In this document: positions 6,601 through 13,737 of the stretch, in pieces
Numbering within the stretch: position 1 is the stretch's first letter
How the letters are laid out: the number at the start of each line of letters is the position of its first letter
DNA from: an uncultured Christensenella sp.
GTDB lineage: Bacteria; Bacillota; Clostridia; Christensenellales; Borkfalkiaceae
Assembly: GCA_910576655.1 (NCBI GenBank)
Contig: CAJTJC010000010.1
Span: forward strand, 1-25,555
DNA: 25,555 nt
Direction of reading: 5' to 3'
Notes under the pieces: generated by a model
The model's input: only the letters and a program-made list of their open reading frames with translations
Database searches by the model: none
Told to the model about the DNA's origin: nothing
Made by a program: the position numbers and the translations under genes

Positions 6601-8277
6601 TTACATTTTATCGGGTACGCCTATCCCCAGTAACGCCAACGCATTTTTAAGCGTTTGCAGCGTTGCAGCCGTAAGAGCAAGTCTGAAATCTTTTGTCTCG
6701 CCCTCTGCCGATAATATTTTGCATTCGATATAAAATTTATTGAATTTTTGTGCAAGGTCGACCGCATAACGCGCAATATAACTGGGCTCGTATTTCTCTG
6801 CTGCCTCAACCAAAGTAGTTTTGAAAGCCGCAATAGCTTTTACAACCTCGAACTCCGCCGCATTGGGTTGGTAATCGTTAGGGAGCCGTATTCCTTCCGC
6901 CTTTGAAACAACCGAATTTGCGCGCGCGCACGTATACTGCACGTAGACGCTTGTTTCACCTTCGAAACTTAAAACTTTATCGTAAGAAAAGACGATATCC
7001 TTTATTTTATTGTTGTATAATGCGCCGAATATTACCGCGCCTATTCCGACCTTTTCGGCTATTTCGGACTTGTTTTCAAGGTCGGGATTTTTTTCGGCAA
7101 CGACGTTGTACGCTTTTTCGACACACTTGTTAATAACGTCCTCAAGCCAGACGACCTTGCCTTTGCGCGTAGACATCGCTCCGTCTTCAAGCGAAACCAT
7201 TCCGTAAGCGACGTGAACCAAATCCTTAGCCCAGTCGTTACCCATAAGCTCGATAACCTTAAATACCTGCTTAAAATGCAAGTTTTGCTGATAAGCTACG
7301 ACGTACAGACATTTATGAAAATTATAGGTGCTTTTACGGTAATATGCTGCCGCCAAATCACGCGTGGCGTACAGCGACGCCCCGTCAGAGCGCAAAATCA
7401 GACAAGGCGGCATTCCGTAAGCCTCCAAATCGACGATAGTCGCCCCTTCGCTCTCTTTCAAAAGATTTTTTGCGCGCAGCTCGTCGATTACCGGTTGCAT
7501 TTTATCGGTATAGAAACGCTCACCCGCGTAGCTGTCGAACTTAACGCCCAGCCTTGAATAAATACCCTCGACGTATTTCAGCGTAAGCGCCTTAAACCAC
7601 TCGAAAATTTCGTTGGCTTCCCTATCTCCGCTTTCTATTAAGCGGAAATATTCGCGCGCCTCGCTTTCCATCTGCTCGTCCGCCTCGTTGTTGAAACGAA
7701 CGTAAAGCTCGTTTATGGCGTGAATACCGCCCTTTTCCACTTCCTGCTTATTGCCCCAATGTTTATAAGCGCAGATAAGCTTACCGAACTGCGTGCCGTA
7801 ATCGCCCAAATGGTTTATACCTACTACTTCGTAACCCAAAAATTTATAAAGCTTGTAAAGGGCGCTTCCTAAAACGGTAGTCGAAAGATGCCCGATATGA
7901 AAGGGCTTTGCAATGTTTACCGAAGAATAATCGATACAAACAGTCTTACCTGCGCCCGTATCAGATGCGCCGAAGCCGTCGCCCTCTTTCAAAACCTCCG
8001 ATATTATCGAGCCTGCAAGGCCGACCTTGTTTACCTTAAAATTAAGGTATCCGTTTAACGCCGAAACCTCGCTAATCACACCGTCGGTAACGTAAGCGCT
8101 TTTCAGCTCCTCTGCAATAGCTACAGGACTTTTCCGCAGAACTTTCGCAAACTTGAAACAAGGTAAAGCAAAATCGCCCATTTCCGAATTCGGAGGTAAG
8201 GCGATAGAAGAATAAATTTCGTTTTCACCGACGCCGTCAATTTTAATTCTGTCGGCAATATACTTTTTGTAATCCAT
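6601..8277 (-). CDS. argS: Arginyl-tRNA synthetase
   Basis: Class I synthetase that charges tRNA-Arg in the cytosol; 558 residues, typical for ArgRS. The N-terminal additional domain (Add-1) includes the EMGDFALP segment (about 32-39). The Rossmann catalytic domain has HIGH exactly at 127-130 (KPFHIGHLSTT). The KMSKS region is the degenerate ArgRS form, MSTRKGKVV. A C-terminal DALR anticodon-binding domain ends the protein. I chose ATG 8277 (MDYKKYIAD); the in-frame TTG at 8313 lies in the -35 box. No SD precedes ATG 8277, and the promoter places transcription start almost on it (see findings). The next gene downstream, rubrerythrin, has its own promoter. Confidence 0.96.
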   Translation of the reverse strand: MDYKKYIADRIKIDGVGENEIYSSIALPPNSEMGDFALPCFKFAKVLRKSPVAIAEELKSAYVTDGVISEVSALNGYLNFKVNKVGLAGSIISEVLKEGDGFGASDTGAGKTVCIDYSSVNIAKPFHIGHLSTTVLGSALYKLYKFLGYEVVGINHLGDYGTQFGKLICAYKHWGNKQEVEKGGIHAINELYVRFNNEADEQMESEAREYFRLIESGDREANEIFEWFKALTLKYVEGIYSRLGVKFDSYAGERFYTDKMQPVIDELRAKNLLKESEGATIVDLEAYGMPPCLILRSDGASLYATRDLAAAYYRKSTYNFHKCLYVVAYQQNLHFKQVFKVIELMGNDWAKDLVHVAYGMVSLEDGAMSTRKGKVVWLEDVINKCVEKAYNVVAEKNPDLENKSEIAEKVGIGAVIFGALYNNKIKDIVFSYDKVLSFEGETSVYVQYTCARANSVVSKAEGIRLPNDYQPNAAEFEVVKAIAAFKTTLVEAAEKYEPSYIARYAVDLAQKFNKFYIECKILSAEGETKDFRLALTAATLQTLKNALALLGIGVPDKM

Positions 8278-8284
8278 AAACAAA

Positions 8285-8313
8285 ATTTTACCATACAAAT
8301 AAAAAATTATCAA
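8285..8313 (-). promoter_or_regulatory. Promoter of argS, abutting the start codon
   Basis: On the minus strand TTGATA (8308-8313), 17-base spacer, TAAAAT (8285-8290). Only 7 bases separate the -10 from ATG 8277, so transcription would begin at or within 1-2 bases of the initiation codon. Confidence 0.7.
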
Positions 8314-8331
8314 GTTTAAGCGGTATTTGTT

Positions 8332-8359
8332 TTGATTTTTTGCTTATTTATATTATAAT
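8332..8359 (+). promoter_or_regulatory. Promoter of ychF
   Basis: TTGATT (8332-8337) and TATAAT (8354-8359) with a 16-base spacer, divergent from the argS promoter. The SD AAGGAAG (8378-8384) precedes ATG 8391. Confidence 0.7.
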
Positions 8360-8390
8360 TTAGTTAACTTTTTATTTAAGGAAGAAATAT

Positions 8391-9491
8391 ATGAAATTAG
8401 GTGTTGTAGGACTTCCAAACGTAGGAAAGTCCACGCTGTTCAATGCAATAACCCATGCGGGCGCCGAGGCAGCCAATTATCCTTTTTGTACAATAGAGCC
8501 GAACGTAGGCGTCGTCGCCGTTCCGGATGAGCGTCTCGATAAGCTTGCCGCGCTTTACAGCAGCAAAAAGGTAACCCCCGCCGTCGTAGAATTCGTAGAT
8601 ATTGCGGGACTTGTCAAGGGCGCGTCCAAGGGCGAAGGTCTGGGAAATAAATTTCTTTCGCACGTAAGAGAGTGCGACGCAATAGTACACGTGGTGCGCT
8701 GCTTCGAGAACGAGAACATTACGCACGTAAACAATAAAATAGACCCCGTTGCGGATATTCAGACGATTACGCTCGAGCTTATACTCGCCGATATAGAAGC
8801 CGTCAATAAGCGACAGGACAGAATAAGAAGCACCGCACGCGGCGGTGCAAACAAGGAAGCTGCTGCAGAGTTCGCGCTTTTGGAAAGGCTGGAAAAATTT
8901 TTGACCGAGGAAAAGCCCGCAAGGCTTTTCACCTGCTCGGACGACGAAAAACCGATTATAGACAACCTTTTCCTGCTTACCGCAAAACCTATAATTTATG
9001 CGGCTAATATTTCGGAATTTGATATGGGCAAGAACGAAAACGATATACCCCTCGTCTGCACCGTCAAAGATTACGCAGCCAAAGAGGGCAGCGAGGTTCT
9101 AGTAATATGCGCCAAAACCGAGGAAGAGCTTTCGTTGATGTCCGACGAGGACATGTCAGTATTTTTAGAAGAGCTCGGGCTTGAAGAAAGCGGTCTAAAC
9201 CGTCTTATTAAAAAGAGCTACGCGCTTTTAGGACTTATCTCTTACCTTACCGCAGGTGAAAAAGAAACGAGAGCCTGGACTATCGTAAAAGGTACTAAGG
9301 CACCTCAAGCGGCGGGAAAAATCCATACTGATTTCGAAAGAGGTTTTATCCGCGCCGAAATATGCGACTGGCAGACGCTTCTCGAATGTGGCGGGCTTGT
9401 CGGCGCGCGCGAAAAAGGAAAAGTCCGCTCGGAAGGCAAGGACTACGTTATAAAGGACGGTGACGTCGTACTATTCCGCTTTAATGTGTAA
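8391..9491 (+). CDS. ychF: Redox-regulated ATPase/GTPase YchF (OLA1 family)
   Basis: Conserved Obg-family P-loop NTPase that preferentially hydrolyses ATP and associates with ribosomes. It has 366 residues, the usual length. Visible are G1 GLPNVGKST (7-15), switch I region NYPFCTIEPNVG, G3 DIAGLVKGAS, the diverged G4 region NISEFD that explains relaxed nucleotide specificity in this family, and a C-terminal TGS domain ending GDVVLFRFNV. Good SD. The next gene (MazG-like) begins 47 bases later on the same strand with no terminator between, so the two are probably co-transcribed. Confidence 0.96.
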   Translation: MKLGVVGLPNVGKSTLFNAITHAGAEAANYPFCTIEPNVGVVAVPDERLDKLAALYSSKKVTPAVVEFVDIAGLVKGASKGEGLGNKFLSHVRECDAIVHVVRCFENENITHVNNKIDPVADIQTITLELILADIEAVNKRQDRIRSTARGGANKEAAAEFALLERLEKFLTEEKPARLFTCSDDEKPIIDNLFLLTAKPIIYAANISEFDMGKNENDIPLVCTVKDYAAKEGSEVLVICAKTEEELSLMSDEDMSVFLEELGLEESGLNRLIKKSYALLGLISYLTAGEKETRAWTIVKGTKAPQAAGKIHTDFERGFIRAEICDWQTLLECGGLVGAREKGKVRSEGKDYVIKDGDVVLFRFNV

Positions 9492-9538
9492 ATATCGACG
9501 GTGGATTTTTAATAAATGATATTTTAGCAGGGTGTAAT

Positions 9539-9841
9539 ATGACTATTAAAGAAATGCAAAGAGCAGTGTATCAAAACAAGATAGAAAAAGGTTTTAATAT
9601 TACAGATATAAATAAAGAATTTTGTCTTCTTTATGGCGAGGTAGGCGAAGCCTATGACGCTTGGAGAAAACAAAAACCAGATTTGGGAGAAGAACTCGCC
9701 GATATTGCAATTTATCTTATTGGGTTATCAAAAATCCTCGGCATCGATCTGGAAAAAGAAATAGAAAATAAAATTAAGATAAATAAAGATAGGAATTACA
9801 AAAATATAAACGGCGTTTTAACAAAAACCACAGAAATATAA
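9539..9841 (+). CDS. MazG-like nucleotide pyrophosphohydrolase domain protein
   Basis: 100 residues, single all-alpha MazG/NTP-PPase domain. The metal-binding motifs are EVGEAYDAW (about 34-42) and GEELADIAIYLIGL (50-63), followed by a basic KINKDRNYKN segment. Family members hydrolyse (d)NTPs to NMP and pyrophosphate as house-cleaning enzymes or act on phage or modified nucleotides. The first Glu of the usual EExxE helix appears as Gly (YGEVGE), so activity should be tested. SD-like AGGG before ATG 9539. Codons are noticeably AT-richer than in neighbouring genes, suggesting recent acquisition or weak expression. Shares the terminator at 9863-9892 with ychF. Confidence 0.85.
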   Translation: MTIKEMQRAVYQNKIEKGFNITDINKEFCLLYGEVGEAYDAWRKQKPDLGEELADIAIYLIGLSKILGIDLEKEIENKIKINKDRNYKNINGVLTKTTEI

Positions 9842-9862
9842 ATTCCATTTGTTCGTAAATCA

Positions 9863-9892
9863 AAAAAAGCCCGACCGCAGTCGGGCTTTTTT
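9863..9892. terminator. Bidirectional terminator between MazG-like gene and gap
   Basis: Stem GCCCGAC / GTCGGGC with loop CGCA, flanked by A6 on one side and T6 on the other. It is a textbook intrinsic terminator in both directions for the two convergent units. Confidence 0.92.
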
Positions 9893-9902
9893 GTGTTCTA
9901 TA

Positions 9903-10919
9903 TTATTTAAGTTCGGAGAAATACTTGATAGTTCTTACCATGTTGGAAGTGTAAGAATTTTCGTTATCGTACCAAGCTACGACTTTAACAAGCGTCGTGC
10001 CGTCGCCCAAAGGCATGCACTTCGTCTGCGTTGCGTCGAACAGCGAACCGTAGGTAACACCGATAATATCGCTTGAAACAAGCTCTTCCTCGGTGTAGCC
10101 GAACGATGCGGAAGCAGCCTGCTTCATTGCGCCGTTTACGGCGGCAGCGTCAACTTCGCCTTCGCATACCGCGATAAGCTGGGTAAGCGAGCCGGTGGGT
10201 ACGGGTACGCGCTGAGCGCAGCCGTCAAGAACGCCGTTAAGCTCAGGAATAACGAGACCGATAGCCTTTGCCGCACCCGTCGAGTTGGGAACGATGTTTA
10301 CGGCAGCAGCTCTTGCTCTTCTGAGGTCGCCCTTTCTATGAGGTCCGTCAAGTACCATCTGGTCGCCGGTATAAGCGTGAATAGTAGTCATATAGCCCTT
10401 TTTGACTTTGCAGAGCTTGTTGAGCGTGTTAGCCATGGGCGCAAGGCAGTTCGTCGTGCAGCTTGCTGCGGAAATAACGGTATCGCTTGCCTTTAAGGTC
10501 TTTTCGTTTACGCCGAATACAACCGTAGGAAGGTCATTGCCCGCGGGTGCGGAAATAACGACTTTCTTAGCGCCTGCTTTAATGTGTGCGGACGATTTTT
10601 CTTTCGAGCAATAGAAGCCAGTGCACTCGAGTACGACGTCTACGTTGTGTGCTCTCCAAGGAAGATTAGCCGCATCTTTTTCAGCATAAATTTTAATCGT
10701 TTTGCCGTTTACCGTAATGCTGTCCTCTCCCGCTACTACGGAATCGCAGTACTTATATCTGCCCTGAGCCGAATCATACTTTAAAAGATGAGCCAGCATT
10801 TTAGGGCTTGTAAGGTCGTTAATAGCCACGATTTCGTATCCGTCAGCCTCAAACATCTGTCTAAAAGCAAGACGGCCGATTCTGCCGAATCCGTTGATTG
10901 CTACTTTTACATTTGCCAT
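9903..10919 (-). CDS. gap: Glyceraldehyde-3-phosphate dehydrogenase (NAD type)
   Basis: Glycolytic oxidation and phosphorylation of glyceraldehyde-3-phosphate to 1,3-bisphosphoglycerate. It has 338 residues. Motifs are NAD-binding INGFGRIGR (8-16), Asp35 in AINDLTS favouring NAD, the active-site SAASCTTNC with Cys154, His181 in TTIHAYTGDQ, the phosphate-binding NIVPNSTGAAKA (208-219) and WYDNENSYT near the C-terminus. Strong SD GGAGG before ATG 10919, with a near-consensus promoter upstream. Divergent from fba; no cggR-type regulator lies next to it. Single-gene unit ending at the bidirectional terminator. Confidence 0.97.
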   Translation of the reverse strand: MANVKVAINGFGRIGRLAFRQMFEADGYEIVAINDLTSPKMLAHLLKYDSAQGRYKYCDSVVAGEDSITVNGKTIKIYAEKDAANLPWRAHNVDVVLECTGFYCSKEKSSAHIKAGAKKVVISAPAGNDLPTVVFGVNEKTLKASDTVISAASCTTNCLAPMANTLNKLCKVKKGYMTTIHAYTGDQMVLDGPHRKGDLRRARAAAVNIVPNSTGAAKAIGLVIPELNGVLDGCAQRVPVPTGSLTQLIAVCEGEVDAAAVNGAMKQAASASFGYTEEELVSSDIIGVTYGSLFDATQTKCMPLGDGTTLVKVVAWYDNENSYTSNMVRTIKYFSELK

Positions 10920-10960
10920 AATTTGAATTCCTCCAAAAATTAATTCATTTTAACACAACA

Positions 10961-10989
10961 AGTATATCAAATATGGTAATTTTAGTCAA
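10961..10989 (-). promoter_or_regulatory. Promoter of gap
   Basis: On the minus strand TTGACT (10984-10989), 17-base spacer, TATACT (10961-10966), followed by an approximately 35-base leader with SD GGAGG. Confidence 0.8.
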
Positions 10990-11054
10990 TTCCTTTTAAC
11001 CAAATACTTAACTGATAAAATTTTACTTATTAGTGTTTTTAATATTCACAATTA

Positions 11055-11066
11055 TTGACAGGTCAA
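11055..11066. repeat. Short palindrome in the gap-fba divergent region
   Basis: TTGAC-AG-GTCAA inverted repeat, about 50 bases upstream of the fba -35 and 65 bases upstream of the gap -35. It could be an operator for a shared regulator, but it is short and may be chance. Confidence 0.25.
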
Positions 11067-11107
11067 AGTGTTTTTATGTTATTTTACAAATAATTTCCTA
11101 AATAAGC

Positions 11108-11136
11108 TTGAATTTTATGTCGTTATGAATTATACT
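11108..11136 (+). promoter_or_regulatory. Promoter of fba
   Basis: TTGAAT (11108-11113), 17-base spacer, TATACT (11131-11136); SD GGAGG at 11158-11162 before ATG 11169. The -10 hexamer is identical to that of the divergent gap promoter. Confidence 0.78.
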
Positions 11137-11168
11137 TAGAGTGCTTATAAAAATTTTGGAGGTCTTAC

Positions 11169-12035
11169 ATGGCATTAGTTTCTGTAAAAGACATGTGTGA
11201 AAAAGCGTTAAAAGGTAAATATGCGGTCGGTCAGTTCAATATAAACAATTTGGAATGGACTAAGGCGATACTTGCAACCGCGGAAGAGCTTAAATCCCCC
11301 GTTATACTCGGCGTTTCGGAAGGCGCGGGAAAATATATGACGGGCTTTAAAACCGTTACTAACATGGTAAAGGCAATGATTGAAGAAATGAATATAACCG
11401 TTCCCGTTGCCCTCCACCTCGACCACGGCACCTACGAGGGCTGCTATAAATGTATTGAGGCGGGCTTTTCGTCGATAATGTTCGACGGTTCCCACTTCCC
11501 TATTGACGAAAACATCGCAAAAACCAAAGAGCTTATCGAAGTCTGCAAGCAAAAAGGAATGAGCCTCGAAGCAGAAGTCGGCTCTATCGGCGGCGAAGAG
11601 GACGGCGTTGTCGGACAGGGCGAATGTGCAGACCCCGACGAATGTAAAAAGATTGCCGACCTCGGCGTAACCATTCTTGCGGCAGGTATAGGCAATATTC
11701 ACGGTAAATATCCCGCAAACTGGACGGGACTCAGATTTGACGTGCTTGAAAAAATCAAAGCAAAAACGGGCGATACTCCCCTCGTTCTTCACGGCGGTAC
11801 GGGCATTCCAACAGATATGATTAAAAAGGCAATCTCGCTCGGCGTTGCAAAAATAAACGTCAACACGGAATGTCAGCTCGCATTCCAGGAAGCGACGAGA
11901 AAATACGTCGAAGAAGGCAAAGACCTTGTAGGCAAGGGCTTCGACCCCAGAAAGCTGCTTGCCCCCGGCGTTGAGGCAATCAAGGCTACCGTAAGAGAAA
12001 AAATGCAAATCTTCGGTTCGATAGGCAAAGCATAA
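11169..12035 (+). CDS. fba: Class II fructose-1,6-bisphosphate aldolase
   Basis: Zinc-dependent cleavage of fructose-1,6-bisphosphate to glyceraldehyde-3-phosphate and dihydroxyacetone phosphate. It has 288 residues, typical for the class IIB (Bacillus-like) subgroup. Catalytic Asp85 and zinc-ligand His86 lie in HLDHG (83-87). Further signatures are FDGSHFP (105-111), EAEVGSIGGEED (134-145), GNIHGKYP with a zinc His at 178 (175-182), HGGTGIP with a zinc His at 208 (208-214) and KINVNTE. SD GGAGG. Divergently placed from gap, giving two consecutive glycolytic steps with separate but similar promoters. Ends at a strong terminator. Confidence 0.97.
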   Translation: MALVSVKDMCEKALKGKYAVGQFNINNLEWTKAILATAEELKSPVILGVSEGAGKYMTGFKTVTNMVKAMIEEMNITVPVALHLDHGTYEGCYKCIEAGFSSIMFDGSHFPIDENIAKTKELIEVCKQKGMSLEAEVGSIGGEEDGVVGQGECADPDECKKIADLGVTILAAGIGNIHGKYPANWTGLRFDVLEKIKAKTGDTPLVLHGGTGIPTDMIKKAISLGVAKINVNTECQLAFQEATRKYVEEGKDLVGKGFDPRKLLAPGVEAIKATVREKMQIFGSIGKA

Positions 12036-12040
12036 AATTA

Positions 12041-12071
12041 AAGACGGCGAATTAAACGCCGTCTTTTTTTA
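12041..12071 (+). terminator. Terminator of fba, overlapping the 3' end of the methyltransferase gene
   Basis: Perfect 10-bp stem AAAGACGGCG / CGCCGTCTTT, loop AATTAAA, followed by a T run to 12071. The last codons and stop of the convergent methyltransferase gene lie inside the hairpin, so the element is shared. Confidence 0.9.
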
Positions 12072-12849
12072 CGCTAATATCCAAAAGATGATTTGAAAAT
12101 CCAACCAAATCCTGCCGCTCGCAAGTAACCTGAACGTATTTAAGATAGAGAGCGTACTCTTCTTCGTCCATTTCGTCCACCGCTTCCCGCATATACTGCG
12201 TTAACATATCGGTTCCTACGAAATGCAGTCTTTCCGCGTTAAGTCCACTCATTAAAACATCTATATCCTCTTTGCGGTGCAAACATATAATTTCCTGAGG
12301 AATCGAATTTAATTTAAAGGTTTCAGTATCGACAAGCTTATCGTACGGGTCGACTTTCGTCATGTGTTTTCCGAAAAGAAACTGTACGGCGGTAGCATCG
12401 TTTCCGCAGTACGCAACAAAAATTTTGCCTCCGCACTTTGTAACGCGCAGCGTTTCAATCAGGGCTTTTCGCTGTTCTTCAACTGTAAACAAATGATACA
12501 TTGGTCCCAAAAGCAAGGTCAAATCGTAACTGTTATCTTCGATAAACGATAAATCAATAGCGTTGCCCTGCCGTATTCGGACGTTTTCGCCATCAGCGGT
12601 GTTTTGCTTGAAAATTTCTATATTGTGCTCGCTTAGTTCTACGGCGTCGACGCTGTACCCCTTGCGCGCTATGGCATGGCTGTACCGTCCCGTTGCCGCG
12701 CCGATTTCAAGAACACGGTCGCCGCTTTTCAAATATTTATCTACGTAACGCATCGTCGTTACGAATTCCACCATACCGTGCTTCGAGCGCAGCCTCGCGT
12801 CCTCGTCATAGTCCGCGTAATGGGCTTTTATAATTTCTTCAGTAGTCAT
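12052..12849 (-). CDS. Class I SAM-dependent methyltransferase, substrate unknown
   Basis: 265 residues with a Rossmann-like methyltransferase core: motif I VLEIGAATGRY (46-56), acidic loop VDAVELSE (67-74), post-II GNAIDLSF, and motif IV YDLTLLLGPMYHL. The C-terminal third carries an acidic DEMDEEEYALYLKY stretch and then the Q-D-L-V-GFSNHLLDI end seen in UbiE/Methyltransf_11-like small-molecule methyltransferases of Firmicutes. The substrate cannot be read from sequence. SD GGGGA precedes ATG 12849. Standing alone between fba and a lipoprotein gene, it has no informative operon partner. The stop codon sits inside the fba terminator. Confidence 0.85.
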   Translation of the reverse strand: MTTEEIIKAHYADYDEDARLRSKHGMVEFVTTMRYVDKYLKSGDRVLEIGAATGRYSHAIARKGYSVDAVELSEHNIEIFKQNTADGENVRIRQGNAIDLSFIEDNSYDLTLLLGPMYHLFTVEEQRKALIETLRVTKCGGKIFVAYCGNDATAVQFLFGKHMTKVDPYDKLVDTETFKLNSIPQEIICLHRKEDIDVLMSGLNAERLHFVGTDMLTQYMREAVDEMDEEEYALYLKYVQVTCERQDLVGFSNHLLDISVKKDGV

Positions 12850-12894
12850 AAATTTCCCCGATTAAAATTCTACATTTTGCAAATACTGTCTTGT

Positions 12895-13302
12895 ATGAAA
12901 AAACTTTTATTTACGGTTTTATGCGCAATGTTGCTTACACTTCTGCCCGCCTGCGAAATAAAAAACGCAGGACCGCTAAAATCAATAACGCACCCGTATA
13001 TTGCACAATACGAATGCGTGGAAGCGACCCTCGGCGACGAAGATTTATTGAAAAAATATGATTATATAACAATAACTCTTCAGGATAAAGACACGTTGGA
13101 GCTGAGCTATAAACCCGTAGACGGCGAAGCGAAAAAAATAAAAAGCAAATATCAATTTGACTGCAATTCACGCACGCTTACTGCCGAAATAGGTCTGCTC
13201 GGACATAATATCAAACAGTCTACCGTAATAGAAAAGGGACGGTTTACCGTTTCAAAATCCTTCTGCGGAAAACAGCTTATTATGAAATTTAAAGCCGTTT
13301 AA
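12895..13302 (+). CDS. Small lipoprotein, function unknown
   Basis: 135 residues. Lys-Lys N-terminus, hydrophobic segment and lipobox LPAC with Cys20 predict a Lgt/Lsp-processed lipoprotein exposed outside the membrane. The mature part (about 115 residues) is beta-rich: LQDKDTLELSYKPVDGEAKK, then KYQFDCNSRTLTAEIG, and KGRFTVSKSFCGKQL, resembling small beta-barrel or META-like lipoproteins, but I do not recognise a family. I chose the ATG at 12895 because it gives a perfect signal peptide, although no SD is visible. It ends directly against the stop codon of the convergent membrane-protein gene, with zero spacing. Confidence 0.75.
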   Translation: MKKLLFTVLCAMLLTLLPACEIKNAGPLKSITHPYIAQYECVEATLGDEDLLKKYDYITITLQDKDTLELSYKPVDGEAKKIKSKYQFDCNSRTLTAEIGLLGHNIKQSTVIEKGRFTVSKSFCGKQLIMKFKAV

Positions 13303-13626
13303 TCAACCGCCTTCGTAATTTCCCGTAATTTCTTCGATACCTTCCACTTCTATTTTATCGGGAACGGGTAAAACCGTATCGTCGGACTCTTTGCCACCTT
13401 CGGATTCGGCAGACGCAGCCTGCACGTTGCGCACAAAAACCTCTTCCTCGGAAGATACGGTATCGTAATCGTATTTATTCAAATCTTTATCGGCATACCG
13501 CTCGTCAATCCAAGCCTGAAGCCTGTTTTCTTTAATGCGCCCGTATTCCAAAAAGGCAAAAGAAATCAGAATAAGCAGAAAAAACGCGGCAAGCACGATA
13601 ATTGCAAAGATATATTTTCCTTCCAT
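13303..13626 (-). CDS. Single-pass membrane protein with acidic soluble tail, function unknown
   Basis: 107 residues: one transmembrane helix at about 5-27 (IFAIIVLAAFFLLILISFAFL), a charged juxtamembrane part (EYGRIKENRLQAWIDERYADKD), then a low-complexity, acidic Glu/Asp/Ser-rich C-terminus. Topology is probably N-out, tail in the cytoplasm (inference). No known domain. It is convergent with the lipoprotein gene and divergent from murG. There is no SD before ATG 13626, but a near-consensus promoter ends 6 bases upstream, suggesting a leaderless mRNA. Confidence 0.65.
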   Translation of the reverse strand: MEGKYIFAIIVLAAFFLLILISFAFLEYGRIKENRLQAWIDERYADKDLNKYDYDTVSSEEEVFVRNVQAASAESEGGKESDDTVLPVPDKIEVEGIEEITGNYEGG

Positions 13627-13632
13627 AGATTT

Positions 13633-13661
13633 ATTTTAACACTCTTTTTATATTATGTCAA
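13633..13661 (-). promoter_or_regulatory. Promoter of the 107-residue membrane protein, abutting its start codon
   Basis: On the minus strand TTGACA (13656-13661), 17-base spacer, TAAAAT (13633-13638). Six bases separate the -10 from ATG 13626, so the first transcribed base should be the A of ATG or very near it. Confidence 0.7.
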
Positions 13662-13737
13662 TATTTCGATAAAATATTTGATTTGTCTGCCGACTGAGGT
13701 TTTCATATTCGGCAACTGTAATAAGTATATTATAGTT

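Noticed and set aside
11208..12008. 266-residue open frame antisense to fba
   Set aside because: Lies wholly opposite a certain aldolase gene, has no recognisable motif, and arises from codon bias of the sense gene.
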